Below, in pieces: positions 1 through 9,735 of a stretch of 64,000 bases of DNA. Made by a program: the position numbers and the translations under genes. Each line of letters opens with the position of its first letter. The first letter of the stretch is position 1. Below the pieces are notes generated by a model, which had not been told where the DNA came from, made no database searches, and saw only the letters and a program-made list of their open reading frames with translations. This DNA comes from Sulfitobacter sp. W027 (GTDB taxonomy: Bacteria; Pseudomonadota; Alphaproteobacteria; Rhodobacterales; Rhodobacteraceae). The DNA lies in contig NZ_CP083564.1 of NCBI RefSeq assembly GCF_025143985.1, positions 807,501 to 871,500 on the forward strand, read 5' to 3'.

Positions 1-2
1 AC

Positions 3-212
3 ATCGGCGCTGCGCGGTTCGGGGATCGGTTGGAGGTGCATACCACCCATCAGGCCGAAGGGCCGGTGCGGTGGGTGTTCGATCAAGACGTGCTGCGCGA
101 CGGCAAGGTCATCTTTCGCGCCAAAGTCACCGCCGTTTGCATGACCACCGCCGGAAAACCCACCCGTTTGCCAGCGAAACTCCGCCTGTCAGACGGCGAT
201 CCAGCAGCGTGA
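3..212 (+). CDS. ybgC: YbgC-type acyl-CoA thioesterase, 3' end only
   Basis: This is the C-terminal 69 residues of a reading frame that enters from outside the window. The start FGDRLEVHT, followed by a strand rich in hydrophobic residues (VRWVFDQDVLR, VIFRAKVTAVCM), matches the end of hot-dog-fold YbgC thioesterases, which hydrolyse acyl-CoA and are classically encoded just upstream of tolQ. The active-site aspartate region lies outside the window. The family call therefore rests on the tail motif and on the position directly before tolQRAB-pal. A TTG at 30 is in frame but lies inside the conserved fold, so it is not the start. Confidence 0.75.
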   Translation: MGAARFGDRLEVHTTHQAEGPVRWVFDQDVLRDGKVIFRAKVTAVCMTTAGKPTRLPAKLRLSDGDPAA

Positions 213-294
213 TACCATAATTCTGGCAATCTCTGTTGCAGTTCGTTAGCTTTGCTCCAAATAGAGGCCGGAAAATAGGGCCCAGAGGCAGAAT

Positions 295-307
295 GCCCCA
301 AAGGGGC
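295..307. other. Short GC hairpin upstream of tolQ
   Basis: GCCCC-AAA-GGGGC can form a 5-bp hairpin about 20 nt before the tolQ start. No T-run follows on the plus strand, so it is not a convincing intrinsic terminator. It could weakly separate ybgC from tolQ or affect tolQ translation. It is also close to chance level in GC-rich DNA. Confidence 0.25.
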
Positions 308-329
308 GGCAGTAAAAGAGCATAGTTAA

Positions 330-1025
330 ATGGAAGCAGAGACGCTGGCATTGGCACAGGGGATGGATTTTTCCCTGTGGGGTCTGTTCGCGAAGGCGAC
401 AGTCACGGTTAAACTTGTAATGATCATGCTGATCGGGGCCTCTTTTTGGTCTTGGTCGATCATCGTTCAAAAGACCATCCAGTACCGCAAAGCCCGCGCT
501 GAGGCGGCGCAGTTTGATCAGGCGTTCTGGTCGGGCGAACCGCTGGACGGGTTGTTTGATAACATTGGCGCAGACCCGGATGGGCCGTCGGAGAAGATCT
601 TTGCCTCTGGCATGTCCGAATGGCGCCGCTCGCACCGCGAAGATGGCGCGCTGATTCCCGGCGCCACCGCACGGATTGACCGCTCCATGGATGTGGCAAT
701 TTCCAAAGAGGCTGAGCGTCTGCAAAAGGGTCTGCCGGTGCTGGCGACCGTGGGCTCCACCGCGCCTTTCGTCGGTCTGTTCGGAACGGTCTTCGGCATC
801 ATGAACTCGTTCATCGAGATTGCGGCCCAGCAGAACACCAATCTCGCCGTCGTCGCCCCCGGTATTGCCGAGGCGCTTTTGGCAACGGGCATCGGCCTAT
901 TGGCTGCGATCCCGGCGGTTGTGTTCTATAACAAGCTCAGTGCCGACAGCGACCGCATCTTGGGCAACTACGAAGCCTTCTCGGACGAATTCGCCACCAT
1001 CCTCAGCCGCCAGTTGGACAGCTAA
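330..1025 (+). CDS. tolQ: Tol-Pal system protein TolQ
   Basis: Inner-membrane proton-channel subunit (231 aa, normal family length) of the TolQRA motor that uses the proton-motive force to constrict the outer membrane at division. An N-terminal membrane segment (about residues 20-45, TVKLVMIMLIGASFWSWSII) is followed by a cytoplasmic loop. Two C-terminal membrane segments follow, containing the MotA/TolQ/ExbB signature (VGSTAPFVGLFGTVFGIM and the region ALLATGIGLLAAIPAVVFYN). It starts the tolQRAB-pal-cpoB run; tolR begins 3 nt downstream. ExbB is the alternative paralogue, but the tol neighbours settle the call. Confidence 0.95.
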   Translation: MEAETLALAQGMDFSLWGLFAKATVTVKLVMIMLIGASFWSWSIIVQKTIQYRKARAEAAQFDQAFWSGEPLDGLFDNIGADPDGPSEKIFASGMSEWRRSHREDGALIPGATARIDRSMDVAISKEAERLQKGLPVLATVGSTAPFVGLFGTVFGIMNSFIEIAAQQNTNLAVVAPGIAEALLATGIGLLAAIPAVVFYNKLSADSDRILGNYEAFSDEFATILSRQLDS

Positions 1026-1028
1026 GCC

Positions 1029-1502
1029 ATGGGCGCAGGTGTCATGAAAAAACCAGGCGGCAAGGGGCGGCGTCGCGGCCGCGCGCAGCCGATGGCCGAG
1101 ATCAACGTCACGCCCTTTGTTGACGTTATGCTGGTGCTGCTGATCATCTTCATGGTCGCGGCCCCGCTCTTGACCGTTGGTGTGCCGGTGGAATTGCCCA
1201 AGACCGCCGCCACGGCCCTGCCATCCGAGCAGGAAGAGCCGCTGACCGTAACACTCACCGCCGAGGGGGCCGTGCAAATCCAAACCACCGAGACGCCCCG
1301 CGACCAACTGATCACCAAACTGCGGGCGATTGCCTCTGAACGGGCCAGCGACCGGGTGTTCTTGCGCGCGGATGGCAAAGTGTCTTATGCGCAGGTGATG
1401 GAAGTCATGGGCGCGCTCAACGCAGGCGGCTTTTCCAACATCGGTCTGGTGACCGACATCGGTGGCCCGGCGTTGGACGGCAGCGACACGTCGGGTGGCT
1501 GA
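1029..1502 (+). CDS. tolR: Tol-Pal system protein TolR
   Basis: ExbD/TolR family protein of 157 aa. After a basic cytoplasmic N-terminus (KKPGGKGRRRGRAQ) comes the diagnostic MAEINVTPFVDVMLVLLIIFMV segment. Its membrane helix carries the proton-translocating aspartate (FVDVML). A periplasmic domain follows (about residues 60-150), expected to bind peptidoglycan after activation. A second ATG at 1044 is an alternative start that removes five residues. It sits 3 nt after tolQ and 3 nt before the tolA-like gene, so translational coupling is likely. Confidence 0.95.
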   Translation: MGAGVMKKPGGKGRRRGRAQPMAEINVTPFVDVMLVLLIIFMVAAPLLTVGVPVELPKTAATALPSEQEEPLTVTLTAEGAVQIQTTETPRDQLITKLRAIASERASDRVFLRADGKVSYAQVMEVMGALNAGGFSNIGLVTDIGGPALDGSDTSGG

Positions 1503-1505
1503 GCC

Positions 1506-2681
1506 GTGCATACCGGGCATTACATATCAGGTGCCGGGCATCTGGGTCTTATCGGCTGGCTGTTGTTTGGCGGGATCTTCACGCCCGAGCCTGAGCCCGT
1601 TGAGATGACCGAGGTCTCGGTGATTTCAGCTGCTGAATATGACGCGCTGGTGGCCGCGCAACAGCCACCATCCTCGGCCACCGAGGTTGCGCAGCCAGCC
1701 CCGCCAGAAGTGAGCGAGCAAACCCCCGAGGTAACGGCAGAGCCGGACACTCAGATCGAGCAACCCGAACCGGTTCAGACCGAAACCCCTCCCGAGGACC
1801 TCCCCCCCGAGGTGACGGAGTTGGAGTTGCCACCGCAGACCCAAGTGGATGACACGCCGCCCGAAATGAACGAGCCGGTGGGCGATACCGCCGTGCTGGT
1901 GCCCGAGATCGCGCCAGAGGCCCGCCCGCGCGAAGCGCCGCGTGTGGCCCCAGAACCGGTTGAGCAGCCCGACCCCGAACTGCGCCCCGATCTGGACGAG
2001 CAGCCCGCCGTGGCGCCTGACTCTGAGGCTGAGACCGAAACCGTTGTGGAAGAGCCGCAAGAAGCGCGGACGCCCGAGGACAGCACAACCGAGATCGTCA
2101 CCGAAGCCGATAAAGCCCCGGCTGCCTCTGCCCGTCCGCCCGGCCGCCGTCCGACACCGCCCCCCCCGGCACCCGTCGAGGTGGCTGAGAAACCGGTCGA
2201 GAAACCTGCTGAGACGCCAAAGCCGGAGCCCAAACCCGAGCCGAAGCCAGAACCGAAACCTGCTGAGGAACCAGCGACCTCAAGCTCAACCGAGGACGCC
2301 ATTGCCGATGCGTTGAGCGAAGTCCTAGGCCAGCCGGAGACCGAGGCCCCCGTGCCAAGCGGTCCGCCGCTGTCCTCGGGTGAGCGCGAGTCTCTGCGCG
2401 TCGCGGTCTCGGCCTGCTGGAACATCGGCGCGCTGTCGACCGAGGCGGCACGCACCACGGTCGTAGTCGGCATGCAGATGAACACGGACGGCACGCCCGT
2501 TGCCAGTTCGATCCGCTTGCTGAGTTCCAACGGTGGCAGCGACACTGCCGCGCGACAAGCCTATGAGGCCGCAAAACGCGCGGTCATTCGTTGCGGCAGC
2601 AGTGGTTACAAGCTGCCGCAGGAAAAATACAGTCAATGGCAAGACATCGAGATGACATTCGACCCAATGAGGAGCCGATAA
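1506..2681 (+). CDS. tolA: TolA-like energy transducer, Pro/Glu-rich linker
   Basis: 391-aa protein in the tolA slot, starting with GTG. One N-terminal membrane segment (about residues 10-25, [14 protein letters not shown]) would contact TolQR. A long periplasmic linker (residues 30-280) is dominated by Pro and Glu and includes a K-P-E-P repeat run near residues 238-252. The C-terminal ~100 residues form a TonB/TolA-like globular domain (from [20 protein letters not shown]) that would reach TolB or Pal. The linker is not the Lys/Ala-rich helical rod of enterobacterial TolA, so annotation pipelines may call it TonB C-terminal domain protein. Role assigned from position and architecture. Confidence 0.85.
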   Translation: MHTGHYISGAGHLGLIGWLLFGGIFTPEPEPVEMTEVSVISAAEYDALVAAQQPPSSATEVAQPAPPEVSEQTPEVTAEPDTQIEQPEPVQTETPPEDLPPEVTELELPPQTQVDDTPPEMNEPVGDTAVLVPEIAPEARPREAPRVAPEPVEQPDPELRPDLDEQPAVAPDSEAETETVVEEPQEARTPEDSTTEIVTEADKAPAASARPPGRRPTPPPPAPVEVAEKPVEKPAETPKPEPKPEPKPEPKPAEEPATSSSTEDAIADALSEVLGQPETEAPVPSGPPLSSGERESLRVAVSACWNIGALSTEAARTTVVVGMQMNTDGTPVASSIRLLSSNGGSDTAARQAYEAAKRAVIRCGSSGYKLPQEKYSQWQDIEMTFDPMRSR

Positions 2682-2682
2682 C

Positions 2683-4029
2683 ATGCTGACTAGACTTCTG
2701 GGACTACTGGCGCTCTGCGCCACGGCGGCCACGCTCACGTTGGCCCCCAATGCGTCGCAGGCCCAACCGCTGCGCATCGTGATCGACGACCCAACGATTG
2801 AGCCTTTGCCCTTTGCCGTGCCCAGCTTTCAGCCCGAAAGCGGTGAGGCCGGGCAACTGGCCGTCGATCTGGCGCGCGTCGTCTCAGAAGACCTGACCGG
2901 CACGGGCCTTTTCCGTGAAATCCCGGCCAGCGCCTATATCTCGACCGTCAGCGACTTTAACGCGCCGGTGGAATATGCCGACTGGAAAGCGATCAACGCG
3001 CAGGCGTTGATCACCGGGGCGGTCAATGTTAGCGGCAACAGCGTCAACGTAAAATTCCGCGTCTACGATGTCTTCTCGGGCGAGGAATTGCTCGACAGCA
3101 GCGGGCAGGGCGGTCTGCAATTCAGCGGCACCGTCGATGGCTGGCGCCGCATGGCGCATAAGGTGGCCGATGCGGTCTACAGCCGGATCACCGGCGAAGG
3201 CGGCTATTTCGACAGCCGTGTGGTCTTTGTTTCCGAAACCGGGCCGAAGGACGACCGCCAGAAGCGTTTGGCGGTAATGGATTACGACGGGGCCAACCTG
3301 AAGTACCTGACCGATTCCGGCTCCATCGTGCTTGCCCCGCGATTCTCTCCCAGCGGTGACCGGGTGCTCTACACCAGCTACGAAAGCGGTTTCCCGCGCA
3401 TCTATGTGCTGGACATCGGCACCGTCCAACGCCGCGCGCTGCAAAGCGCCGAGGGCTCCATGGCCTTCGCGCCGCGCTTCTCGCCCAGCGGTCAGACGGT
3501 TGTCTATTCGCTGAGCCAGGGCGGCAATACCGACATCTTTTCGATGGATATCAACAGCGGCCAGTCGGTACGCCTGACCAACACCCCCGCGATTGAGACC
3601 GCGCCCAGCTTCTCTCCCGATGGCAGCAAAATCGTCTTTGAGAGCGACCGCTCGGGCAGTCCGCAGCTTTACGTCATGCCCGCCACCGGTGGAGAGGCGA
3701 CGCGGATTTCCTTTGGCGAAGGGCGTTATGGCACGCCTGTTTGGTCGCCGCGCGGAGACTTGGTGGCTTTCACCAAGCAGAATAAGGGCCGCTTCCACAT
3801 TGGCGTGATGCGCCTTGATGGCTCTGAAGAGCGTCTGCTGACCGCCTCTTTTCTTGATGAAGGTCCGACTTGGGCACCCAATGGCCGGGTGATCATGTTT
3901 GCCCGTGAAACCCAAGGGGCAGGCGGCTCGTCCTCGCTCTATTCAGTCGATATTTCGGGGCGCAACCTTAAGCCGGTGCGCACGCCCGAAGGCGGCTCTG
4001 ACCCCTCTTGGTCACCGCTGCAGCAGTAA
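2683..4029 (+). CDS. tolB: Tol-Pal system beta-propeller protein TolB
   Basis: 448-aa periplasmic protein. A Sec signal peptide (about residues 1-28, ending near ASQAQ) precedes an N-terminal domain that receives the TolA box. A six-bladed WD40-like propeller follows, seen as repeated PxFSPxGxxxxYxS units such as [31 protein letters not shown] and [12 protein letters not shown]. TolB docks onto Pal and relays force from TolQRA. It starts 1 nt after the tolA stop, so the operon is tightly coupled. Length and repeat count match the family. Confidence 0.97.
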   Translation: MLTRLLGLLALCATAATLTLAPNASQAQPLRIVIDDPTIEPLPFAVPSFQPESGEAGQLAVDLARVVSEDLTGTGLFREIPASAYISTVSDFNAPVEYADWKAINAQALITGAVNVSGNSVNVKFRVYDVFSGEELLDSSGQGGLQFSGTVDGWRRMAHKVADAVYSRITGEGGYFDSRVVFVSETGPKDDRQKRLAVMDYDGANLKYLTDSGSIVLAPRFSPSGDRVLYTSYESGFPRIYVLDIGTVQRRALQSAEGSMAFAPRFSPSGQTVVYSLSQGGNTDIFSMDINSGQSVRLTNTPAIETAPSFSPDGSKIVFESDRSGSPQLYVMPATGGEATRISFGEGRYGTPVWSPRGDLVAFTKQNKGRFHIGVMRLDGSEERLLTASFLDEGPTWAPNGRVIMFARETQGAGGSSSLYSVDISGRNLKPVRTPEGGSDPSWSPLQQ

Positions 4030-4129
4030 CGTTTTCCAGACCTCCCATACGGGCGCGGGCAATTCCAATGATCCTGCGCCTGTGTTAACACCAGCAACAA
4101 CAACGCGACCACAGAGAAGGCAGACCTCC

Positions 4130-4660
4130 ATGAAACGTATTTTGACCAGCACGCTTTTGATTTCCGCATTGGCCGTGTCGGCCTGTACAAACCCCGACCG
4201 TTTTGGTGCCGATGGCATGGGCGGCGCCGGGGTCAATGCAGGCGCAGGGGTCAACGCCGGCGTGGTTCCGGGCAGCGCGAACGACCCCACCTCCACCGCA
4301 TATTTCCAACAGGCTGTTGGCGATCGGGTGCTGTTCCTTGTGGACCAATCCACATTGACGGATGTAGGCCGCGCCACGCTCGACGGTCAGGTGGCTTGGT
4401 TGCAGACTAACTCGGACTACCAAGCCGTGATCGAAGGCCATGCGGATGAACAGGGCACGCGCGAATACAACATCGCGCTTGGCGGGCGTCGCGCCAATGC
4501 TGTGCGCGAATATATGATCTCGCGCGGGATCGCGGCTTCGCGTCTTAAGACCATCAGCTACGGCAAAGAACGCCCGATCGAGATCTGCTCGGAAGAGGCG
4601 TGCTATGCCAAGAACCGCCGCGCCGTAACCGTTCTGGCCGGTGGCGCGCTGACCAGCTAA
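4130..4660 (+). CDS. pal: Peptidoglycan-associated lipoprotein Pal
   Basis: 176-aa outer-membrane lipoprotein. I chose the ATG at 4130 because it gives a clean lipoprotein signal with lipobox VSAC and Cys19; longer in-frame extensions run back into tolB. A Gly/Ala-rich spacer precedes an OmpA-like peptidoglycan-binding domain (about residues 65-175) with the IEGHADEQGTREYNIALG motif and the LGGRRANAVREYM helix. It tethers the outer membrane to murein and is released by TolB. A 100-nt gap after tolB suggests it may also have its own promoter. Confidence 0.96.
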   Translation: MKRILTSTLLISALAVSACTNPDRFGADGMGGAGVNAGAGVNAGVVPGSANDPTSTAYFQQAVGDRVLFLVDQSTLTDVGRATLDGQVAWLQTNSDYQAVIEGHADEQGTREYNIALGGRRANAVREYMISRGIAASRLKTISYGKERPIEICSEEACYAKNRRAVTVLAGGALTS

Positions 4661-4703
4661 TCGCGGCAAAAGCCAACACAATGACCAATTCAAGGAGGCC
4701 GAT

Positions 4704-5594
4704 GTGCTGAAGCGATATATCTTCGTGGCGGTGATGGGACTGATGACTGCCCCCGCCGCGCTTATGGCGCAGGACAACGATCAAACGCTGGCGGACATCC
4801 GCCAGCAGCTGACCGTGCTGAGCGTCGAGGTGCAAAAGCTGCGCCGCGAACTCTCAACCACGGGCGGCGGCTCGGTCGAGACGGGCGGCAACTCCGTGTT
4901 GGAGCGTGTCGGCACGATGGAAAGCGAACTGCAGCGCCTGACGTCGAAAACCGAAGAAATGGAGAACCGCATCAACCGGGTGGTCGCTGACGGCACCAAC
5001 CGGATCGGCGATCTTGAATACCGTTTGGTCGAACTTGAGGGTGGCGATCTGGGTGCGCTTGGTGAGACATCGACTCTCGGCGGGGGGGCGGCACCCACCG
5101 TCGTCGCGCCTGCGCCAGAGGCGGACCGCGAGGTGGTCGAAACGACCCCCGGCAGCGGTGGCGCAGCGACAGCCGGCGGCATCATCACCCCCATCAACGA
5201 GGCAGAGCTGGCGGTCAGCGAAAAGACCGATTTCGAGCGGGCGCAGGGGGCGCTCGCCTCCGGTGACTTTCGCAGCGCCGCCGATCTCTTTGCGACCTTC
5301 AGTCAGACCTATCCCGGTGGTCCGCTAGCCGCTGAGGCCGAGATGCGCCGCGGCGAAGCCCTGACCGGATTGGGCGACAACCGCGAAGCGGCCCGTGCCT
5401 TTCTTGCGGCCTTCAGCACCGACCCCGAAGGGCCAGTGGCCCCCCAGTCGCTATTTGAACTGGGCCGCGCGCTTGGTACGTTGGAGCAGACACAGGAGGC
5501 CTGCGTGACCCTGTCGGAAGTCGCCGTGCGGTTCCCGGGCGCGCCGCAGGTGAGCCAAGCCGAAGCGCAGCGCCAGACGCTGGGTTGCTCCTAA
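4704..5594 (+). CDS. cpoB: Cell division coordinator CpoB / YbgF
   Basis: 296-aa periplasmic protein, GTG start preceded by AAGGAGG. Signal peptide about residues 1-24 (cleaved near LMAQ). Residues 25-80 form a heptad-rich coiled coil, the trimerisation region of YbgF. An Ala/Gly/Pro linker follows. The C-terminal ~125 residues hold TPR units (FERAQGALASGDFRSAADLFATF and two further repeats). In E. coli CpoB ties Tol-Pal constriction to PBP1B; the same job is inferred here. It closes the tol-pal run; tilS follows after 6 nt. Confidence 0.93.
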   Translation: MLKRYIFVAVMGLMTAPAALMAQDNDQTLADIRQQLTVLSVEVQKLRRELSTTGGGSVETGGNSVLERVGTMESELQRLTSKTEEMENRINRVVADGTNRIGDLEYRLVELEGGDLGALGETSTLGGGAAPTVVAPAPEADREVVETTPGSGGAATAGGIITPINEAELAVSEKTDFERAQGALASGDFRSAADLFATFSQTYPGGPLAAEAEMRRGEALTGLGDNREAARAFLAAFSTDPEGPVAPQSLFELGRALGTLEQTQEACVTLSEVAVRFPGAPQVSQAEAQRQTLGCS

Positions 5595-5600
5595 CCGCTG

Positions 5601-6872
5601 ATGACTGCACCTGCCGCTTCGGCTGACGCAACGCTGATCGACGGGCTGATGGCGGGGCTTGGCGGCAGGCTACCTCCCCGCTTGGGCGTTGCCGTTTCAG
5701 GCGGGAGCGATTCCATGGCACTGCTGTCGCTGTTGCACAGGCTATCGGCGGCAGCGGGCACACATCTTGAAGCCGTCACCGTTAATCATGGCCTGCGACC
5801 CGAAGCGGCGGAAGAAGCGGTGTTCGTGGCGCGTTATGCGGGCACTTTGGGCCTGCGCCATGAAACGCTGCGCTGGCGCGGCTGGGACGGGCAGGGCAAC
5901 CTCCAAAACGCGGCGCGTGAGGCGCGGTATCGGCTTATGGCCGATTGGGCAGGGCGGCGCGATTTGCCCGCAATCGCCCTTGGCCATACGGCGGACGATC
6001 AGGCCGAGACGGTTCTGATGCGGTTGGCCCGCCGCGCGGGGGTGGATGGGTTGTCGGCCATGGCGCCCCGCAGCGATAGGCACGGCATCACATGGCTGCG
6101 CCCCTTGCTTTTTGCCCGGCGTGAGGCATTGCGAGCGCATCTGCGGCGCGCGAACCTTGAGTGGGTCGAAGACCCCAGCAACGATGACCCCCGCTATGCA
6201 CGTATCCAGACCCGCCAGAGCCTTGCGGCACTCGCCCCCTTGGGCATAGATGTCGCGACGCTGGCCGAGGTGGCACGCAACATGGCTGCCGCCCGGGAAG
6301 CGTTGGAACGTCAGACCAAGCGTGCCGCAGGCGAGATTCTGCGCATTGAAGGCGGGGCGGTGGTGATGCAGGCCGAAGCCTTCTTTGCCGAACCCGAAGA
6401 GATCCGCCGCCGCCTGATGATCCGCGCGCTTGGGTCGATCAGCGGCAGCGCCTACCCGCCCCGTCGTAGCCCCGTTGCGGCCCTGATTGCGGGGCTGGAG
6501 ACGGGGCAGGCAGCGACGCTGGATGGATGTCAGGCGCTCCTGCGGCGCGGTGAAATCTGGGTGTTTCGGGAATATAACGCGGTGCGTGACCTGCGGGTGC
6601 CTGCGGATCAGCTGTGGGATGGGCGCTGGCGCGCGACACCGCCGGACAGGTTGTCGGAAGGCACCGAGTTGCGTGCCTTGGGGGCCGAGGGCCTCGCCCA
6701 ATGCCCCGATTGGCGCAGCCTTGGGCGGCCCCGTGCCATGCTGCTGTCAACCCCGGCGATCTGGCAGGGAGAGTGCCTGCTTGCAGCGCCCCTTGCCGGG
6801 CTGGTCGAGAAATGGCATGTCCAGCGCGAAAGCGGCGCGGAATGGAACGAAACCGCGCCATTATCGCATTGA
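5601..6872 (+). CDS. tilS: tRNA(Ile)-lysidine synthetase TilS
   Basis: 423-aa enzyme that attaches lysine to C34 of tRNA-Ile(CAU), converting it to lysidine so that AUA codons are read as isoleucine. The PP-loop ATP-pyrophosphatase motif SGGSDSM is at residues 33-39. The nucleotide-binding domain continues through the conserved ALGHTADDQAETVLMRLARR and RPLL motifs. The C-terminal half is more variable. It sits 6 nt after cpoB and about 100 nt before ftsH, the same tilS-ftsH order seen in many bacteria. Confidence 0.95.
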   Translation: MTAPAASADATLIDGLMAGLGGRLPPRLGVAVSGGSDSMALLSLLHRLSAAAGTHLEAVTVNHGLRPEAAEEAVFVARYAGTLGLRHETLRWRGWDGQGNLQNAAREARYRLMADWAGRRDLPAIALGHTADDQAETVLMRLARRAGVDGLSAMAPRSDRHGITWLRPLLFARREALRAHLRRANLEWVEDPSNDDPRYARIQTRQSLAALAPLGIDVATLAEVARNMAAAREALERQTKRAAGEILRIEGGAVVMQAEAFFAEPEEIRRRLMIRALGSISGSAYPPRRSPVAALIAGLETGQAATLDGCQALLRRGEIWVFREYNAVRDLRVPADQLWDGRWRATPPDRLSEGTELRALGAEGLAQCPDWRSLGRPRAMLLSTPAIWQGECLLAAPLAGLVEKWHVQRESGAEWNETAPLSH

Positions 6873-6960
6873 ACATGAGCGCATCATGTCTATCTTAGTG
6901 TGGTGGTTGCCCGGACGGGCGCCCCTTGGGTCGCGGGACTTGCCTGCGGCCATGTGAATT

Positions 6961-6966
6961 TAGGAG
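6961..6966 (+). promoter_or_regulatory. Shine-Dalgarno site that fixes the ftsH TTG start
   Basis: TAGGAG lies 7 nt before a TTG at 6974. The upstream in-frame ATG at 6926 has no such site and would add 16 residues ([13 protein letters not shown]...) that do not resemble FtsH N-termini. The TTG gives [12 protein letters not shown], the usual start of FtsH in this lineage. TTG initiation may lower translation of this protease. Confidence 0.7.
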
Positions 6967-6973
6967 AATTCCC

Positions 6974-8890
6974 TTGGGAAATGTTCGTAACCTCGCCTTC
7001 TGGGTTGTCCTGATGTTGCTGGTACTGGCGCTGTTCAACCTGTTCAGCGGATCCAGCGGGTCGCTGCAAAACAACGAGGTCAGCTATTCAGAGTTCGTTA
7101 CTTCCGTGCAGGATGGTGATGTCCGTAATGTGACACTGGATGGCGAGCAGGTTCGGTTCCGCAAGGCGGATGGCGCCGACTACCTGACGATCAAACCCGG
7201 CGATGCCGAGTTGACCCAGCTTTTGATCTCCAACGACATCCCGGTCAAAGCGCGCCCGCAGCAACAGTCCGGTTTCCAGACCTTCCTGATGTCGCTTTTG
7301 CCCATCGCGCTGCTGATCGGTGTCTGGATCTACTTTATGAACCGCATGCAGGGCGGCGGCAAAGGCGGGGCCATGGGCTTTGGCAAATCCAAGGCCAAGA
7401 TGCTGACCGAAAAGCAGGGTCGCGTGACTTTTGACGACGTGGCGGGCATCGATGAGGCCAAGGAAGAGCTTGAGGAAATCGTCGAATTCCTGCGCAACCC
7501 GCAGAAGTTCTCGCGCCTTGGCGGCAAGATCCCCAAGGGCGCGCTTCTGGTGGGCCCTCCGGGCACCGGTAAAACGCTCCTGGCCCGTGCGATTGCGGGC
7601 GAGGCGGGCGTGCCCTTCTTCACCATCTCCGGCTCCGACTTTGTCGAGATGTTCGTCGGCGTCGGCGCGTCCCGCGTGCGCGACATGTTCGAACAGGCCA
7701 AGAAAAATGCCCCTTGTATCGTCTTTATCGACGAGATCGATGCCGTGGGTCGCCACCGGGGTGCCGGTTATGGCGGCGGCAACGACGAGCGTGAGCAGAC
7801 CTTGAACCAGCTTCTGGTCGAGATGGACGGTTTCGAGAGCAACGAGGGTGTCATCATTCTCGCCGCGACCAACCGCCGTGACGTGCTCGACCCCGCGCTG
7901 CTGCGGCCGGGCCGTTTCGACCGTCAGGTCACCGTGCCGAACCCCGACATCAAAGGCCGCGAGAAAATCCTCTCGGTTCACGCCCGCAAGACCCCGCTGG
8001 GGCCGGACGTTGACCTGCGTATCATCGCACGCGGCACGCCGGGCTTCTCGGGTGCTGATCTGGCGAACCTTGTGAACGAAGCCGCGCTCATGGCTGCCCG
8101 TGTGGGCCGCCGTTTCGTTACCATGATTGACTTCGAGCAGGCCAAGGACAAGGTCATGATGGGCCCCGAGCGCCGCTCGATGGTGATGACTGCCGAGCAG
8201 AAGGAGATGACCGCCTATCACGAAGCCGGTCACGCGCTCGTGGGCATGACACTGCCCAAGTGCGATCCGGTCTACAAGGCCACGATCATCCCGCGCGGCG
8301 GTGCGCTCGGCATGGTGATGAGCCTGCCCGAGATCGACCGTCTCAACATGTTCAAGGACGAATGCCACCAGCGTCTGGCCATGGCCATGGCGGGCAAGGC
8401 GGCTGAAATCCACAAATATGGCCCCGATTCCGTGTCCAACGGCCCGGCGGGCGACATCCAGCAGGCCAGCGCTCTGGCCCGTGCGATGGTGCTGCAATGG
8501 GGCATGTCGGATAAGGTCGGCAACATCGACTATTCCGAAGCGGCACAGGGCTATCAGGGCAATACGGGTGGTTTCTCAGTCTCGGCTAATACCAAGGAAT
8601 TGGTTGAGAAAGAGGTCCAGAAATTCATCCAAGACGGCTACGACCGCGCGATGGAGATCATCACCGAGAAAGAAGTCGAGTTTGAGCGTCTGGCCCAAGG
8701 TCTGCTGGAATATGAGACCCTGACCGGGGATGAAATCAAACGTGTCATGGAGGGGCTGCCGCCTGCGGAAGATTCCGACGACGACAACTCCGACGCGGGC
8801 AGTGCGCCCAGCGTCACCGCGATCCCAAAGGCGAAGGGCAAAAAGACCCCGCCAAAGGATGGCGGGATGGAGCCTGAACCCTCGGTCTAA
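6974..8890 (+). CDS. ftsH: ATP-dependent zinc metalloprotease FtsH
   Basis: 638-aa membrane-anchored AAA+ protease that degrades misassembled membrane proteins and regulators. Two membrane segments (about residues 5-23 and 98-118) flank a small periplasmic domain. The AAA module has Walker A GPPGTGKT (194-201), Walker B VFIDEID and the second region of homology ending in RPGRFDR. The peptidase domain has the zinc motif HEAGH (416-420). The acidic/Ser-rich C-terminus is variable. The start is a TTG, supported by the strong ribosome-binding site at 6961. Length is typical. A hairpin terminator follows the stop. Confidence 0.98.
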   Translation: MGNVRNLAFWVVLMLLVLALFNLFSGSSGSLQNNEVSYSEFVTSVQDGDVRNVTLDGEQVRFRKADGADYLTIKPGDAELTQLLISNDIPVKARPQQQSGFQTFLMSLLPIALLIGVWIYFMNRMQGGGKGGAMGFGKSKAKMLTEKQGRVTFDDVAGIDEAKEELEEIVEFLRNPQKFSRLGGKIPKGALLVGPPGTGKTLLARAIAGEAGVPFFTISGSDFVEMFVGVGASRVRDMFEQAKKNAPCIVFIDEIDAVGRHRGAGYGGGNDEREQTLNQLLVEMDGFESNEGVIILAATNRRDVLDPALLRPGRFDRQVTVPNPDIKGREKILSVHARKTPLGPDVDLRIIARGTPGFSGADLANLVNEAALMAARVGRRFVTMIDFEQAKDKVMMGPERRSMVMTAEQKEMTAYHEAGHALVGMTLPKCDPVYKATIIPRGGALGMVMSLPEIDRLNMFKDECHQRLAMAMAGKAAEIHKYGPDSVSNGPAGDIQQASALARAMVLQWGMSDKVGNIDYSEAAQGYQGNTGGFSVSANTKELVEKEVQKFIQDGYDRAMEIITEKEVEFERLAQGLLEYETLTGDEIKRVMEGLPPAEDSDDDNSDAGSAPSVTAIPKAKGKKTPPKDGGMEPEPSV

Positions 8891-8913
8891 TTTCCTGTCG
8901 AGACCTGTAGAAT

Positions 8914-8937
8914 GACCCCGCTTCGGCGGGGTCTTTT
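8914..8937 (+). terminator. Rho-independent terminator after ftsH
   Basis: Perfect 8-bp stem GACCCCGC / GCGGGGTC with a TTCG tetraloop, followed at once by TTTT. It ends the tilS-ftsH transcript 23 nt after the ftsH stop. Confidence 0.9.
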
Positions 8938-9038
8938 CGTTGTGATCCGCCTATCTGACTAGGAGGGCAGGATTTCGCTATCGCTTCGCAGCCGCCAGCG
9001 GGTTAGACAGGATCGAATGTCTTTACCTAGCGGGACTT

Positions 9039-9692
9039 ATGCGACGCACCCTTTTTGCCTTAGCCGCTTTCTCTGCCCTCATCACCGGCGCCGCTTGGGC
9101 CGAACCGCAAAACTACGCGGTCGCCTTGGGCGGGCGGCAACTGGGTACCTTGCAGTTCAACGGGCAAAGCCGGAATGCGGCGTTTCTTCTGTCGCTGAAT
9201 AACGCGCCTTTCGGCATCAAGAACGGCACCTTCAACGCGGCAACCCAGTCGGCTGGCAGTGAGGTCAACTATCTGGGATCAAACCGGGGCAGCGAGACGC
9301 GCGATATCGTGATTGCACGGACGGCCGGGCAGGTCACCTCGGTGGAAATCACGCCGTCGTCGGAAATGACGCAGCTGTCAGAGGCCAAAGCGGTGCCTGC
9401 CGGGGTCCTCTTCCCACCAGAGCTTTTTGCAGCGCTTGCGAATGCCGAAAGCTGTCCATCTCCGCTGTCCCTTTATGATGGTCGCCGCGTCGTCCAGATT
9501 GCCACTCAGGCCGTCAGTCAGAACGGTGCCTCGGTGCTTTGCGATATGTCTTACCGCGTAGTCATGGGGCCGGGCTATGTCTCTCCCTTTTACCTCAAGT
9601 CCTTCGGAATGGACCTCGTCTATACCGCTGGCAGGCTTGCCAAAGCATCCCTAAGTGGCGGCGGATTTAGGGTGCATCTGACCCGCCAATAG
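9039..9692 (+). CDS. Periplasmic DUF3108-like protein
   Basis: 217-aa protein with a clear Sec signal peptide (residues 1-21, cleavage after AWA). The mature part is beta-rich, with an opening YAVALGGRQLGTLQFNG and two cysteines (in AESCPSP and SVLCDMS) that could form a disulfide. The opening and overall form resemble DUF3108 proteins of Rhodobacteraceae, whose function is unknown. It is a single-gene unit between the ftsH terminator and the MOSC gene. No catalytic motif is visible and I assign no biochemical role. Confidence 0.6.
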   Translation: MRRTLFALAAFSALITGAAWAEPQNYAVALGGRQLGTLQFNGQSRNAAFLLSLNNAPFGIKNGTFNAATQSAGSEVNYLGSNRGSETRDIVIARTAGQVTSVEITPSSEMTQLSEAKAVPAGVLFPPELFAALANAESCPSPLSLYDGRRVVQIATQAVSQNGASVLCDMSYRVVMGPGYVSPFYLKSFGMDLVYTAGRLAKASLSGGGFRVHLTRQ

Positions 9693-9735
9693 CCATAGGT
9701 TTTCCCATCCGATCCAAGCATTTAAGGACAATAAG

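Noticed and set aside
2211..2275. Short Lys-Pro-Glu repeat that looks like a tandem repeat element
   Set aside because: It is the in-frame linker of the TolA-like protein, a normal low-complexity spacer rather than a mobile or CRISPR-type repeat.
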